Notes: a model not told the origin generated them from the letters alone. A stretch of 64,000 nt of DNA from Hyphomicrobiales bacterium (GCA_900473045.1 UCKS01000018.1:44305-108304); one strand, 5' to 3'; counted from the first letter of the stretch, positions 54,126-63,838 are shown. Numbers and translations are program-made.

Positions 54126-54977
54126 TCACCACGCAATGGGATTGGATCCCATTTCCTCTAAAAACTCATTGCAAAGAATGAAGGGGTTAGGTCGTTCGAG
54201 CACCGCATCGGCGCGGGCTGGATGATCCCGCAGTATGGCGGTAATGTTACCGTTTCGCCCATCTCGAATACCGGCTGCCGCGAATGCTTCGGCGGCCACA
54301 TCGCCAAAGGCGATGAAAACTATTGGTCTACTACTGCCGGCCAGCATCGTCAGTGTCTTCTGAATAATGGGCCGCCAGAGGGGAACGTGTCCCCGGGATT
54401 GATGTGGGTCGATGCCCACCTGAAAGCGTGTCAGCGTCAATGAGGCATTCAACAAAAGCACACCCTCACGGACCCAACGATCCGCGACCGCTGACGGTGC
54501 TTCAATTTCGACCGAGCCCCGTTCGATATCCTGAAGTGTTCTTGGCCATTCAGAAAAGCCGCTGGTGTAGGAGGTGTCACCGGTGCGTGCCGCCACGATC
54601 AGTTGCGTGAACGCGCGGATGCTACGCGAGAACATCTTGTCGAGTTCACGCCATTCGGCAACGTTGCCGGCCTCGAACGCTCGGCCGGTGGCAAAGCCTG
54701 GCTCAGGATAAGGGTCTTGGCCTAAGATGATGCAGGAGACCTGTTTCGGCGCAATGTCATCATAGGCGCGAAACAGATGTGCGCCCTTGGGCATACCAGG
54801 AAAATGACGACTGCGGCGAACAGGAAATATCGGCTCCCAGATCTCAAGCTCGAGATCGTCGCCGATGGCTTCTAAGTCGGGTTCTGCACCTGAGCAGAGA
54901 TCCCGCCAGGCTCGCGGCATATCTGCCTGCCACCCATCAAGGAACTCCCGCATAGCATTTCTCAGTGACGAAGACAT
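54126..54977 (-). CDS. Uracil-DNA-glycosylase-superfamily protein
   Basis: This 283-residue protein resembles family 1 Ung. Motif A is GQDPYPEPGFATGRAF (the catalytic Asp kept; the usual PYH is PYP), the LNxxLT site is LLLNASLTLTRFQVG, and the end NEFLEEMGSNPIAW fits Ung (NEYL...PI.W). However the DNA-intercalating loop HPSPLS is replaced by DHPARADAV. It is the first gene of the nucleoside-uptake operon, and its stop is 2 bases before the GMC start codon. It may act on a small molecule, on DNA, or on neither. Confidence 0.82.
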   Translation of the reverse strand: MSSSLRNAMREFLDGWQADMPRAWRDLCSGAEPDLEAIGDDLELEIWEPIFPVRRSRHFPGMPKGAHLFRAYDDIAPKQVSCIILGQDPYPEPGFATGRAFEAGNVAEWRELDKMFSRSIRAFTQLIVAARTGDTSYTSGFSEWPRTLQDIERGSVEIEAPSAVADRWVREGVLLLNASLTLTRFQVGIDPHQSRGHVPLWRPIIQKTLTMLAGSSRPIVFIAFGDVAAEAFAAAGIRDGRNGNITAILRDHPARADAVLERPNPFILCNEFLEEMGSNPIAW

Positions 54978-55021
54978 TTCGGCACTCCTCCTTTGTCATC
55001 GACTGTGATGCTAGTCAAAAG

Positions 55022-55071
55022 CTGACCAAAGTGTCAACTTATTAAACGACAAAACCTGACCGGATCGTCAG
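55022..55071. promoter_or_regulatory. Two operator palindromes of the RutR-like TetR regulator
   Basis: Two TGAC-N6-GTCA dyads lie in the divergent promoter region: CTGACCAAAGTGTCAA (55022-55037) and CTGACCGGATCGTCAG (55056-55071, perfect 5-bp arms). The half-site TGACC is that of E. coli RutR (TTGACCA-N2-TGGTCAA). On the minus strand, TTGACA at 55037-55032 with TAGCAT 18 bases on fits a promoter whose -35 box lies within the first dyad, so binding would block the operon. Confidence 0.68.
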
Positions 55072-55174
55072 ATTATATCGACGTGCGTGATGAAGTATGA
55101 AAGGGTATGCTTGCGGGGCTGGCAATCACTGTCTGTGTTCACCGCATAAAACTGGAATAAATGAGCGACGTAAG

Positions 55175-55837
55175 ATGCCAAAGATGCCCGCCAACAAAGC
55201 CCCGACAAATGGGGGTGATACCGACGAAAAGATCCGTGCCCGCAACATCCGCGAGATCCTGAAGGCCGCAACGGAAATCTTTTCAAGAAAGGGCTTCGAC
55301 GGCGCCCGCATCGCCGAGATTGCCGAGGCATCCGGCCTTCCGAAGGCCAATGTCTACTACTATTTCTCCTCGAAGGAGGAGATTTACCGTGCCGTCATCG
55401 AACACCTGATCGAAGGCTGGGACGACGCATTCGCCCATATCTCAGTAGACCGTGAGCCGCAGGATGCAATCCGGTCTTATGTCGCGGCCAAGCTCTCCTA
55501 CACCCGTCGCAATGTCATCGAATCGCGCCTGTTCGCCAACGAGATCATTCGCGGCGCGCAATTCCTGTCGCGCAAGGATCGCCAGCACATGCGCACCGTC
55601 ACCGATGAAAAAGTAAAGGTAATCGAGGATTGGATCGCTGCCGGTAAACTTCGGCCGGTAGATCCAAGGCACTTGTTCATCATGCTGTGGTCAGCCACTC
55701 AGTTTTACGCTGACTTCGAGCCGCTAGCCTGCGACGCTCTGCATACGACCAAACTCAAGGGCGTGGATTATTCGCATGCCGCCGAAACGATCAGCGAAAC
55801 TGTATTACGCGGCCTTCTCCCTGCGGGGCAGATCTGA
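55175..55837 (+). CDS. TetR-family regulator, RutR-like
   Basis: ATG 55175 gives 220 residues. The N-terminal TetR helix-turn-helix is IREILKAATEIFSRKGFDGA, then IAEIAEASGLPKANVYYYF. The C-terminal region, with DPRHLFIMLWSATQFYADF, matches RutR, the E. coli regulator of pyrimidine (uracil/thymine) use. A weak ribosome-binding site precedes it. It is divergent from the eight-gene operon, whose promoter carries two RutR-like half-site dyads, so a nucleobase or related compound is the likely inducer. Confidence 0.85.
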   Translation: MPKMPANKAPTNGGDTDEKIRARNIREILKAATEIFSRKGFDGARIAEIAEASGLPKANVYYYFSSKEEIYRAVIEHLIEGWDDAFAHISVDREPQDAIRSYVAAKLSYTRRNVIESRLFANEIIRGAQFLSRKDRQHMRTVTDEKVKVIEDWIAAGKLRPVDPRHLFIMLWSATQFYADFEPLACDALHTTKLKGVDYSHAAETISETVLRGLLPAGQI

Positions 55838-56152
55838 CGTCTCGGTTTCCAATTGTGAAACTACACCATTGGATGGCAACGGAGTGTTGGCTATCGCACT
55901 TCCAGTGTGAGGGTGGACGTCGCTCCGACGACAGGCAGATGGATAGACCAAGTTAGACCGCAGATGGTGGCGCGTGGCAATGCGTGTGTGTGCGTCCGGC
56001 GTTGGTATCACGCGACATGGTTTGGCGTATTGAAGGAATCAAACCCAGTCACACTTTTCGATCCGTTCTGTGTACACTTTAGGGGCAAAGATCGCCCCTA
56101 TTTCCCTAGGTCGATCGTTCGACTCGAAAAGCATTGCAACAATCTCAACTGG
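55838..56152. other. Region without a recognisable gene
   Basis: About 315 bases after the TetR gene. No gene, RNA or long repeat is seen; the plus-strand frame 55907-56413 has no known domain and overlaps the XRE gene. Confidence 0.4.
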
Positions 56153-56539
56153 TTAGGTTTCGCAGTCAAAGGTTGTTGGCTCAAACCCATCAAGGCGGGC
56201 ACTATTCGCACACGCGAGGAGCGGGAAAATTGCCAAGCACTTGAAGGCCCGGATTACACAGTGCGAATGATTAGACGCCCTGTTCTTCGGCTTCCGCATA
56301 AGCGCGTAAGGATCGATACCGATCGCCCTGCCAATCCGGACGAACTCCGCCGCATCGAGCCCACGGTCCCCGGTTTCAAACTTCGAGACAAAAGTTTGCC
56401 GCTGTCCGATTAGTCGACCCAAACCAACCTGCGTAAGGCCTGCATCTCTCCGCGCGGCGATGAGACGATCGATCATATTCTGGTAAAGGTCGAGGTTGAG
56501 TGAAGACAATAGCTTTGCCAATAGAAAATTGATTGGCAT
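56153..56539 (-). CDS. XRE-family helix-turn-helix protein
   Basis: Residues ~22-85 form a Cro/C1-type HTH: MIDRLIAARRDAGLTQVGLG, then LIGQRQTFVSKFETGDRGLD and FVRIGRAIGIDPY. Family members usually end soon after this domain; here the frame runs on another ~40 residues to 56153, with a tail (FEPTTFDCET) that looks like non-coding read-through, so the C-terminus may be altered. ATG 56476 or the longer start at 56539 are both possible. An orphan regulator, perhaps from a lost mobile element. Confidence 0.62.
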   Translation of the reverse strand: MPINFLLAKLLSSLNLDLYQNMIDRLIAARRDAGLTQVGLGRLIGQRQTFVSKFETGDRGLDAAEFVRIGRAIGIDPYALMRKPKNRASNHSHCVIRAFKCLAIFPLLACANSARLDGFEPTTFDCET

Positions 56540-56656
56540 CTCAAATAAAACCGATTTTCGAATACCCCAAATAGCTTGTTTATCGTGTATCCGCCGTATT
56601 CACGGTTGTTCTGGATCGTCACGCCCGGCGACCGATTTTTTGGAAAGTGGTCATCA

Positions 56657-57499
56657 ATGGAACTGCGCCAACTTACCTGTTTCGTTACGGTCGCTGAGGT
56701 GCTGCATCTTGGGAGGGCAGCGGCTCGGGTGCATGTCGCCCAGCCGGCTCTCTCGACGCAGATCCAGACGCTGGAGCGCGAGTTGGGTGTGCAGCGGTTG
56801 TGCGAAGACACGGCGTGTCGAGCTGACGGTTACTGGTGAGACCTTCCATGATCGGTGTGCGCAAGATCAGGATCGGCACCATCTATCTGGCCACCATCGG
56901 CGTGCTGCCGGCCTTCCTGTCAAAAATGGCCCGCAAATATCCGATATCCAGCTGCAGATCCAGAGCGGCTCGACCAGCGACATCATCCGCAGCCTGGAAA
57001 CCAGCCAGATCAATCTTGGCTTCATCCGGAACATCGGTTCGCTGCGGTTCTTCTCGATGGCCAACGACGAATATCTACTGGCAGGTGCCAAGGACAGCCG
57101 ACTTGCCGGTCTTGCCGAGATGGGCATCGAGGACCAGCGTGATCAGAAGATCATCTCGTTTTCGCGCCAGAACTCTCCTACACCGAACGGTATTTTGCCG
57201 AGATGTTTGCCGAACACGAGCTGGTACGCAATATCGCATATAGCTGCGACGACACCTTCGCTTTGATCTCGCTGGTGTCGGCCGGTCTTGGCATTGGCTT
57301 AGCGCCGCAATGGACCTGAGATTTCCCCAATCGCAGTTTCGAGCTTCAAAAGGTGAGGGGCGTGGATTTCAAGATCGGTATGGGGGTTGTCTGGAATATG
57401 GAGGATCGAACTGCATCTCGCGATGATATCATCGATATTGCTCGCTCGTTGGTCAGGCCATCGAAGCAGGTACCAAGCGAACTGATGCGTTCTCGCTAG
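56657..57499 (+). pseudogene. Decayed LysR-family regulator gene
   Basis: ATG 56657 begins a LysR helix-turn-helix ([20 protein letters not shown], then [19 protein letters not shown]). The frame is then lost. Pieces of the same gene follow in other frames: [49 protein letters not shown], then IAYSCDDTFALISLVSAGLG and an in-frame TGA before DFPNRSFELQKVRG. At least three frameshifts, a short internal deletion after GETF and one stop codon are needed to explain it, so this is a true pseudogene. No target gene remains nearby. Confidence 0.8.
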
Positions 57500-57555
57500 G
57501 CAAGACGAAAGAAACATGCAAACAGTGTCGCAGCTTCTAATCCTGAGAAACAAAC

Positions 57556-57604
57556 CGGAGCGGGTAGCGGGAATCGAACCCGCACGATCAGCTTGGGATG
57601 CTCG
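57556..57604 (-). other. 3' half of a tRNA-Gly gene (attachment-site scar)
   Basis: On the minus strand the sequence runs from an anticodon loop with CCC (57597-57595) through CAAGCTGATCG to a perfect T-arm (GCGGG-TTCGATT-CCCGC) and ends in TACCCGC-T-CCG, as in tRNA-Gly 3' acceptor halves. The 5' half (acceptor 5' strand and D-arm) is absent, and the terminal CCA is CCG. Such 3' tRNA halves are left by integrases that cross over in the anticodon loop. Confidence 0.7.
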
Positions 57605-57770
57605 ATTTAATCACATCGTTTCAAAAGGTAGGCTGTAAAAAGTTTTCGGCTACCCCCTAACGATATCAATGACTTAGATCCACGTTATGAAAAAGCAAAA
57701 TAGCGCTTTCTCCGTCGGATGCACAGTCAAGGCGTTGCACATGCCGCAAAATTAGTTATCTAGGTGGCGT

Positions 57771-58517
57771 TTGAAACTGTTGCTGACGCGGTGTTCTATA
57801 ATGAATTTCTTCAAAAGGGCTGGCAGGGTTTTCAGGACGCTGCCAAGGCTGCGATTTTGGAGACCTTTTGCGGTTCAGCTGGATTGGGGCCACGACAATG
57901 TCGTTGCCTTCAAAGGGCGGTTGATTGCGACTGTGCGACTCTATGGAAGTGGCAACAGAATTGAACTGCCGGAGACATCCTCGTTCGTCGGCCACATCAC
58001 GGTTCGCGGTCGAGGCAACCGCGTTCTGATCGGTGAAAATTGCCGCATCGCCGGCGAATTAATGATCAAAGGATCAAACCAGACGATCAGCATCGGCGAA
58101 GGCACGACCTTCGAATCGGTCTATATTGTCTGCTTGGAACGCTGTGACGTTACGATTGGCCGTTGGTGTATGTTCTCCCGCGGAATCGAGATGCGCACAA
58201 GCGACGCTCATTCGCTCATTCGGAGGCGCGACGGACGACGTCTCAACCTTGCCGCGCCAGTGGTGATCGGCGATCATGTCTGGGTTGGCGTCGGCGCGCT
58301 GATAAGCAAGGGGACCGTGATCCCAGACGACTGCGTCGTCGGCGCGAAGTCGTTCGTCAATAAGGCGTTCAGCGAAACCAGCACTCTGCTGGCGGGCACG
58401 CCAGCGACTGTCGTCAAGCGAGGCATCACATGGAATCGTGGCCGGAAGCGGCGATTTTCGAATGATGAAATGAAAGCTTGGCGCGTTGAAGAACCGGTTA
58501 CACACGACCAAGCGTGA
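57771..58517 (+). CDS. Hexapeptide-repeat acyltransferase (left-handed beta-helix)
   Basis: The 248-residue protein has repeated hexapeptide-like turns (VRGRGNRVLIGENCRIAGEL, then IGEGTTFESVYIVC) and a C-terminal PVVIGDHVWVGVGALISKGT, then IPDDCVVGAKSFV. This is the pattern of sugar O-acetyltransferases such as WbbJ or NodL-like enzymes. TTG 57771 has AGGTGG a few bases upstream; ATG 57801 is the alternative. It would modify a surface polysaccharide or small sugar. It lies near the tRNA scar and IS5 element, so it may be island cargo. Confidence 0.8.
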   Translation: MKLLLTRCSIMNFFKRAGRVFRTLPRLRFWRPFAVQLDWGHDNVVAFKGRLIATVRLYGSGNRIELPETSSFVGHITVRGRGNRVLIGENCRIAGELMIKGSNQTISIGEGTTFESVYIVCLERCDVTIGRWCMFSRGIEMRTSDAHSLIRRRDGRRLNLAAPVVIGDHVWVGVGALISKGTVIPDDCVVGAKSFVNKAFSETSTLLAGTPATVVKRGITWNRGRKRRFSNDEMKAWRVEEPVTHDQA

Positions 58518-58752
58518 TTTTCGCGCGCCGACCTGAAAGCCCACCCATACGCTGTCATTTCGATATCATTGTACGAAGCGCTGATATCGACGCCAGTTTG
58601 CCAAAGCTTTATGATTTGGTCCTTGTCAAATTGATCTGAGAGACCTCCGACGGTGACCAGATGTGTATTGTGGTTCAGATCAAGCTACATGACGAGTTGT
58701 CGGCGGCATGATGTGAATACGCCATTGGCACTTCGAACCTCCTAGGAAGTGT

Positions 58753-59609
58753 GGACTCTTAGGATTCCCAAGCGGTTTATGTTGTGATTTAAGAACGTCT
58801 TTGCAGGCATTCATGGGTGTTCTCGATTGTTTGATTCTCCGCGACGACCAGTGGGGTCGGATATCGCAGTACATTATCGGCGATGATCGAACCCGCGGAT
58901 CTTCGGGGCGCGACAGTCGCATGTTCGTCGAGGCGGTGCTGTGGATCGTGCGCACGGGCTCGCCTTGGCGTGACCTCCCGGATGTGTTCGGCGATTGGAA
59001 CAGCGTCTTTCGAGGCTTCAGCCGCTGGAGCCAAAAGGGCGTTTGGTGGCGTCTCTTCGAGGCGGTGTCGGATGACAACGATTTCGAATACCTGATCGTC
59101 GACAGCACAATCATTCGCGCGCACCAGCACGACTCTGGTGCAAAAAAGGGGCTGAAGATCAGGCCCCTGGCCATTCTCGCGTCGGCTTGAGCACCAAAAT
59201 CCATATGGCGGTACGCGGCCGTGGATGCTCCCTGCGCTTCATTCTCACCGCTGGCCAGAAAGGCTATTCTTTCTAACGGAAGGTCAGGCAAGCGATTACA
59301 AAGATGCCCAGCACCTGCGTGACCATCTGCAAGCCAGTGATCTGCTCGCCGATCGCGGCTACCATTCAAACTGGTTTCGTAATGGATTGAAAGACAAAGG
59401 TATTTCCGCCTACATCCCACCTCGCATAAAGGGAAAGCATTCGGCAGGCTACAACAAGGCACTCTGCATGCAACGGCTCCGCATTGAGAACATGTTCCGC
59501 AGAATCAAGGATTGGAGGCGCATCGCCACAAGATATTTACGATGGGCCCACCCATTCCTATCCCAATTCCACCGCAGCAACATGCTTTACTGGATCGATT
59601 AGCGAGTCC
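58753..59609. mobile_element. IS5-family insertion sequence (IS427-like), 857 bases
   Basis: GGACTCTTAG (58753) and its imperfect inverse CTAATCG-side GAGTCC (59609) can mark the ends, and 857 bases is typical of the IS427 group. The interior holds one transposase gene in broken frames. No clear target duplication was seen, so the exact ends are tentative. Confidence 0.6.
58813..59602 (+). pseudogene. IS5-family transposase in several frames
   Basis: ATG 58813 starts MGVLDCLILRDDQWGRI with the catalytic Asp region YLIVDSTIIRAHQH. Then at GCAAAAAAGGGGCTG (near 59140) the frame must change, which in this family is usually programmed frameshifting. A further break near 59270 precedes DLLADRGYHSNWFRN (second Asp) and RIENMFRRIKDWRRIATRY (catalytic Glu). 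All three DDE residues exist, but the extra break makes the enzyme probably inactive. Confidence 0.7.
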
Positions 59610-59855
59610 GGAGCCAAGTTTCACCGAAGTCTTCTTGTTCGCAAAATTTTGCAAGTAGCTGCTGGGGCTGAGAGCTGCCTGCGCGCCCTTCATTTGTCGC
59701 TCCAATGCCATTTTAGGGTGACAAGCCGACGATTCCAGCTAAGTTGCGTGGCGGGGCGAGGGGCGCAGGCAAACGCATGTGGTGCCTGTGGAACATTGGC
59801 AGTTGCAGAACGGCATGGCCGTTACTGCACACGATAGTCACGGAGGAGCCTCGCA

Positions 59856-62800
59856 ATGCCGAAACCACGCCATATTCGCGACCAATGGTGGATCAACGAT
59901 CAGACCCCGGACAACCCTTATGGAAAGAGTGACGACTATGACTCGTTTCTTGACTATCTCGGGGCATTGCCCCGCAGCCTGACACCCGAGATCGCGGCTG
60001 AAACGCTGCGGATCAATGTTTCCGAGCTCAACAACCATCCTGAATACAAGGCCGCCGCGATCGGCGCCCTGCAGATGTGGGCTGCGGTCACACCGCTGAA
60101 ATTCGAGATCGTCGATGACACGCCGTTCGACCCTGCAACGGACTGGATCGAGGTCGTCAGCCCCGAACTTGGTGAAGAGGACGACGGCAGCGCGTATTCG
60201 GCAAATCGCTATGTCAGCATCGGCCAGCGCTTCCATGACACGGAGCCGAACAAGACCGATGTCGGCGGCTATGTGTTCGATTCCTTTATCCACGAGTTCG
60301 GCCATGAATTCGGCCTGAACCATCCCGGACTCTACAACTATAGCGGCCCCGGCGGTGTACAGATCAACTATCTCAACAATGGGACCTGGACTTACGACCG
60401 CCAGCAATACAGCGTCATGTCCTATTTCGACGGGATCGACGTCGGCGAAACCAGCCGCTGGTCGGCGTCGACGCCGCTCATGGCCGACATTGAGGCGGTC
60501 ATTCGCCGCTTCTTCTCGACCGTCGACGCGGAGGGGGCGCGCACCTACCAGCATATCGACCTCAATACCGGCGACAATGTCTACGGCTTCGGAGCCGCGC
60601 TGGCCGGCTACAAGCTGACCTCGTCCGGAATGCAGCATGACATCGGCTTTGCGATCCATGACACTGGCGGGACCGACACGCTCGACTTCTCTGGCTCGAC
60701 GGCGGGGACGATCCTCGATTTGCGCGCCGGGCAGTTCTCCAGCGTCAACGGTCACAGCAACAATGTGTCGATATTTTCCGGTCACAATTCGGATGAGGCC
60801 GACTATTACATCGAGAACGGCATCGGCAGCAGTTACAACGACATCCTGATCGGCAATGACGGCGACAACGTTCTTGACGGCAGGTACGGTGGCGACCGCA
60901 TGGCTGGCAACGGCGGCGACGATGTCTATTTCGTCGATTCGCTCGACGATATCGTGCGCGAGGAAACCAGTGGAGGCAACGACACGGTCATTCTACTGAC
61001 GCGCAATCTGAAAATCCGGTCGATCGCCAACGTCGAACATATCATCTACGCCAACAAGTCGACGCTGCAGCCCGGAGATGCCGGCGGTGGCGACCGGCCT
61101 GTCTTCGGCGACAACACATTGACCAGCATCATCTTCGGCGACAATGGAAACAACACGCTTGACGGCGGCGGCGGCGACGACACGATCTTCGGTCAGGGCG
61201 GTGACGACCTGATCATCGGCGGCCGCGACTCGCTCGCCAGCCGCGACATCAACAACACGATCGATGTCGCCGATCTCGAAGACCAGACCGAAAGTGACGA
61301 TGGCAACGACACGCTCTACGGCGGCCGCGGCAACGACACCATTCTGGGCGGCCAGGGCAATGATATCCTCGACGGCGGCGACGGCAACGATACACTCAGC
61401 GGTCAGGACGGCGTGGATATATTCAGGGGTGGTGCCGGCATCGACACGGTAGATTTCAGCAAGGAAAGCCCCTTCCAGCTGCTCGTCAACCTCGCCACGA
61501 ATGTCGCCAGTGGCGGCACTGCCTCGGGGGACACGTTTTACAGCATCGAGAATCTGATCGGTTCCGACGACCGCATCGACCGCTTCATCGGCACCAACGC
61601 TGCAAACCATTTCTGGGGGCAGGGCGGCGGCGATTATTTCAACGGCGGCGGCGGCAATGACCTCCTGGATGGCGGCAATGACGGCGACATCCTCTATGGC
61701 GAAGCCGGTAACGACAAGATCATCGGCGGCGCCGGACAGGACTATCTGGATGGCGGCGTCGGCATCGATACCGTCGTCTACGCCGGCAGTTCCGACGGCG
61801 TGACGATCGATCTGGGCAACGGCACCGCCAACGGCGGCGACGGCGATGGTCCGGTACAGATCGTCGGGCGCGGCACCCTGATCAAGCACGACATCCTCTC
61901 TGGCTTCGAAAATGCCGTCGGTTCGTCCTTCGACGATCGCATCATCGGCAATGCCCAGGCCAATGAACTCTCCGGCGGTGCAGGCAACGATATTCTGACG
62001 GGTGGTCGTGGCGCCGACAAGCTGAATGGCGGCGCCGGGAGCGACACGGCGGACTATTCAGACGCGACTAGTGGCCTCAGGCTGACGCTCGCCGGGCGCG
62101 GCTCCGGCGGAGACAAGTACATCTCGATCGAAAACCTCGCCGGTTCGGGCTTCAACGATCACCTGACCGGCACCAACGCGGTCAATGTGCTGACCGGCCA
62201 GGGCGGCAGTGACAGGATCGTTGGCGGCGGCGGCGATGACACCCTGCTTGGCGATTTCGCCTATCAGGGCGATGCGCCGCCACGCCCCGGCCTGGGAACC
62301 GGCTATGCGACGCTCGGACCGGACGCGGCGAACAATTCGATCGCGGCGGCCTTCAATATCTCCAACAACTTTTCGCTCACAAGCGATCCTGACATCTTCG
62401 ATTCGACCAGCATCCTCCATACGACCGTCAACGCCACCGGCAACGGCCAGGGCGGATACTATAGTGTCGACCTGGCAGCCGGCACGGTCATCACGATCGA
62501 CATCGATCACATTGCCGATCCCAATGTCCACGACAGCTGGGTCAGGCTGCTGGACAGCAGCGGCGCCATCGTCGCGCAGAACGACGATGGCGGTGGCGAT
62601 CCGGGTTCCAACAGCACCCGGGATTCGAGCACGGTCTTTGTCGTTGAGGAAACCGGGACCTACTACATCCTGGAAGGCAGCTGGTCGGAGACGACTCCGG
62701 GTGATGGGTGGACGGACGCCGTGCCGGACGGCTCGACATACGAGCTGAACGTATCGGTTGAATTTCCGCCGGAGCCGGCCCAGCCGGGCGTCGCGGGATC

Positions 62801-63197
62801 TGATACGCTCGACGGCGGCAGCGGCGGCGACCTGCTAGACGGCGGCCTAGCGGCCGATACGCTTACGGGCGGCACGGGAGAGGATATGTTCCGCTTCTCG
62901 ACCGAGATCGGCAACGGCAATATCGACTGGATCAACAACTTCAAGGTCATCGACGACACGATCCTCCTCGATAATCTCATCTTCAAGAGTGTGGGTGGCG
63001 ACGGTGCTCTCATACTGGGCGCATTTTACAAGAGCGCAGCGGGTGTCGCCCATGATGCCGACGACCGCATCATCTACGACACCGATAGCGGAGCCTTGTC
63101 GTATGACGCCGACGGCTTCGGAGACGTCGCAGGGATAGAGTTTGCCCGAGTGAGCAAAAACCTGAGCCTTTCAGCGTCAGACTTCATTATCATCTGA
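59856..63197 (+). CDS. Large serralysin-like metalloprotease with RTX repeats
   Basis: The 1113-residue protein has the zinc site [15 protein letters not shown] (HExxHxxGxxHP) near residue 145 and the Met-turn SVMSYFDG, so the M10 protease domain (~1-220) is complete. It is followed by many GGxGxDx(L/I/F)x calcium-binding repeats (for example [17 protein letters not shown]). Around residues 815-965 a PPC-like beta domain is inserted, before a last repeat block and the C-terminal DFIII signal. Secretion should be by a type I system, with no signal peptide. Its T1SS and inhibitor genes are not in the window. Confidence 0.88.
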   Translation: MPKPRHIRDQWWINDQTPDNPYGKSDDYDSFLDYLGALPRSLTPEIAAETLRINVSELNNHPEYKAAAIGALQMWAAVTPLKFEIVDDTPFDPATDWIEVVSPELGEEDDGSAYSANRYVSIGQRFHDTEPNKTDVGGYVFDSFIHEFGHEFGLNHPGLYNYSGPGGVQINYLNNGTWTYDRQQYSVMSYFDGIDVGETSRWSASTPLMADIEAVIRRFFSTVDAEGARTYQHIDLNTGDNVYGFGAALAGYKLTSSGMQHDIGFAIHDTGGTDTLDFSGSTAGTILDLRAGQFSSVNGHSNNVSIFSGHNSDEADYYIENGIGSSYNDILIGNDGDNVLDGRYGGDRMAGNGGDDVYFVDSLDDIVREETSGGNDTVILLTRNLKIRSIANVEHIIYANKSTLQPGDAGGGDRPVFGDNTLTSIIFGDNGNNTLDGGGGDDTIFGQGGDDLIIGGRDSLASRDINNTIDVADLEDQTESDDGNDTLYGGRGNDTILGGQGNDILDGGDGNDTLSGQDGVDIFRGGAGIDTVDFSKESPFQLLVNLATNVASGGTASGDTFYSIENLIGSDDRIDRFIGTNAANHFWGQGGGDYFNGGGGNDLLDGGNDGDILYGEAGNDKIIGGAGQDYLDGGVGIDTVVYAGSSDGVTIDLGNGTANGGDGDGPVQIVGRGTLIKHDILSGFENAVGSSFDDRIIGNAQANELSGGAGNDILTGGRGADKLNGGAGSDTADYSDATSGLRLTLAGRGSGGDKYISIENLAGSGFNDHLTGTNAVNVLTGQGGSDRIVGGGGDDTLLGDFAYQGDAPPRPGLGTGYATLGPDAANNSIAAAFNISNNFSLTSDPDIFDSTSILHTTVNATGNGQGGYYSVDLAAGTVITIDIDHIADPNVHDSWVRLLDSSGAIVAQNDDGGGDPGSNSTRDSSTVFVVEETGTYYILEGSWSETTPGDGWTDAVPDGSTYELNVSVEFPPEPAQPGVAGSDTLDGGSGGDLLDGGLAADTLTGGTGEDMFRFSTEIGNGNIDWINNFKVIDDTILLDNLIFKSVGGDGALILGAFYKSAAGVAHDADDRIIYDTDSGALSYDADGFGDVAGIEFARVSKNLSLSASDFIII

Positions 63198-63209
63198 CGC
63201 GAGGCTGGC

Positions 63210-63231
63210 TGGGGCGCTTTTGGGCGCCCCA
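63210..63231 (+). terminator. Hairpin after the RTX protease gene
   Basis: TGGGGCGC and GCGCCCCA form an 8-bp GC-rich stem with a TTTTGG loop, 13 bases after the protease stop. No T run follows, so termination may be partial. Confidence 0.5.
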
Positions 63232-63436
63232 CCTATCGAACGCCATATGGCTTTTCAGGGGCCCATCGTGCGCTGCAGCAGATTGGATTCCTTTGTGCTT
63301 CGACCTTGCACCTGCTGGTTTCAGAAGAAAGAATGCAACAGGACTACGCTGGAGTTGGTTTCTCTTTTCGAATTATAAGCTGAGAGTTAATGCCGCCACC
63401 GCCCCGGTGTTGCGTGGCGATCATGGAGAGTGTGTG

Positions 63437-63838
63437 ATGAAGCGACCGGCCGACCGCCGCGCAGTGTTGATGATCGTCGGAGCTGCGGCTGTCGCCGCGG
63501 TCGCTGGGTCAGTTGCTGCGCAATCGACAGATGTTCGCGGCGCAGTCACGTTCGAGAGCGGCGCTATTATCCCGGAAGGTCATCTTGAGATCTATCTCGA
63601 GGACCGGGCCGTTCGGGATATTGCGCAACGTCGCATGGCGGAGACGCGCATCAAAAGCGACGGGGGGGCAAAGACGATAGCCTTTTCCTTGCCCTTGCAC
63701 GAAAGATCGAGTGCTTCGCCAACGCTGCGGATCGTTGCGCGCTTGGAGCGCGCGGATGGCTGGCTGATTGCGCGCGGCAACACACAATTCAAGGCGGGTG
63801 AGCCTATCAACCTCACGCTCAATACAGTTATCTATTGA
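63437..63838 (+). CDS. YbaY-like exported protein
   Basis: ATG 63437 (GGAGAG upstream) gives 133 residues with a signal segment (RRAVLMIVGAAAVAAVAGSV, cleavage near VAA). The mature part is a small beta domain (VRGAVTFESGAIIPEGHLEI, then IAFSLPLH and TLRIVARLERADGWLIARGN), fitting the YbaY/YscW lipoprotein family. A lipid-attachment cysteine is absent, so it is probably soluble in the periplasm. Function is unknown. It follows the RTX protease gene by 239 bases. Confidence 0.72.
   Translation: MKRPADRRAVLMIVGAAAVAAVAGSVAAQSTDVRGAVTFESGAIIPEGHLEIYLEDRAVRDIAQRRMAETRIKSDGGAKTIAFSLPLHERSSASPTLRIVARLERADGWLIARGNTQFKAGEPINLTLNTVIY

Noticed and set aside
56150..56205. tRNA-like stretch (AGGTTGTTGGCTCAAACCC)
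   Set aside because: It looks like a T-arm, but the stem has mismatches, no acceptor pair or anticodon arm could be drawn, and the XRE frame runs over it. Possibly a very old tRNA fragment, but not supportable.
60993..61889. 298-residue minus-strand frame in the RTX region
   Set aside because: It is the mirror of the repeat-coding sequence and has Ala/Val-rich periodic composition, with no start signal or domain.
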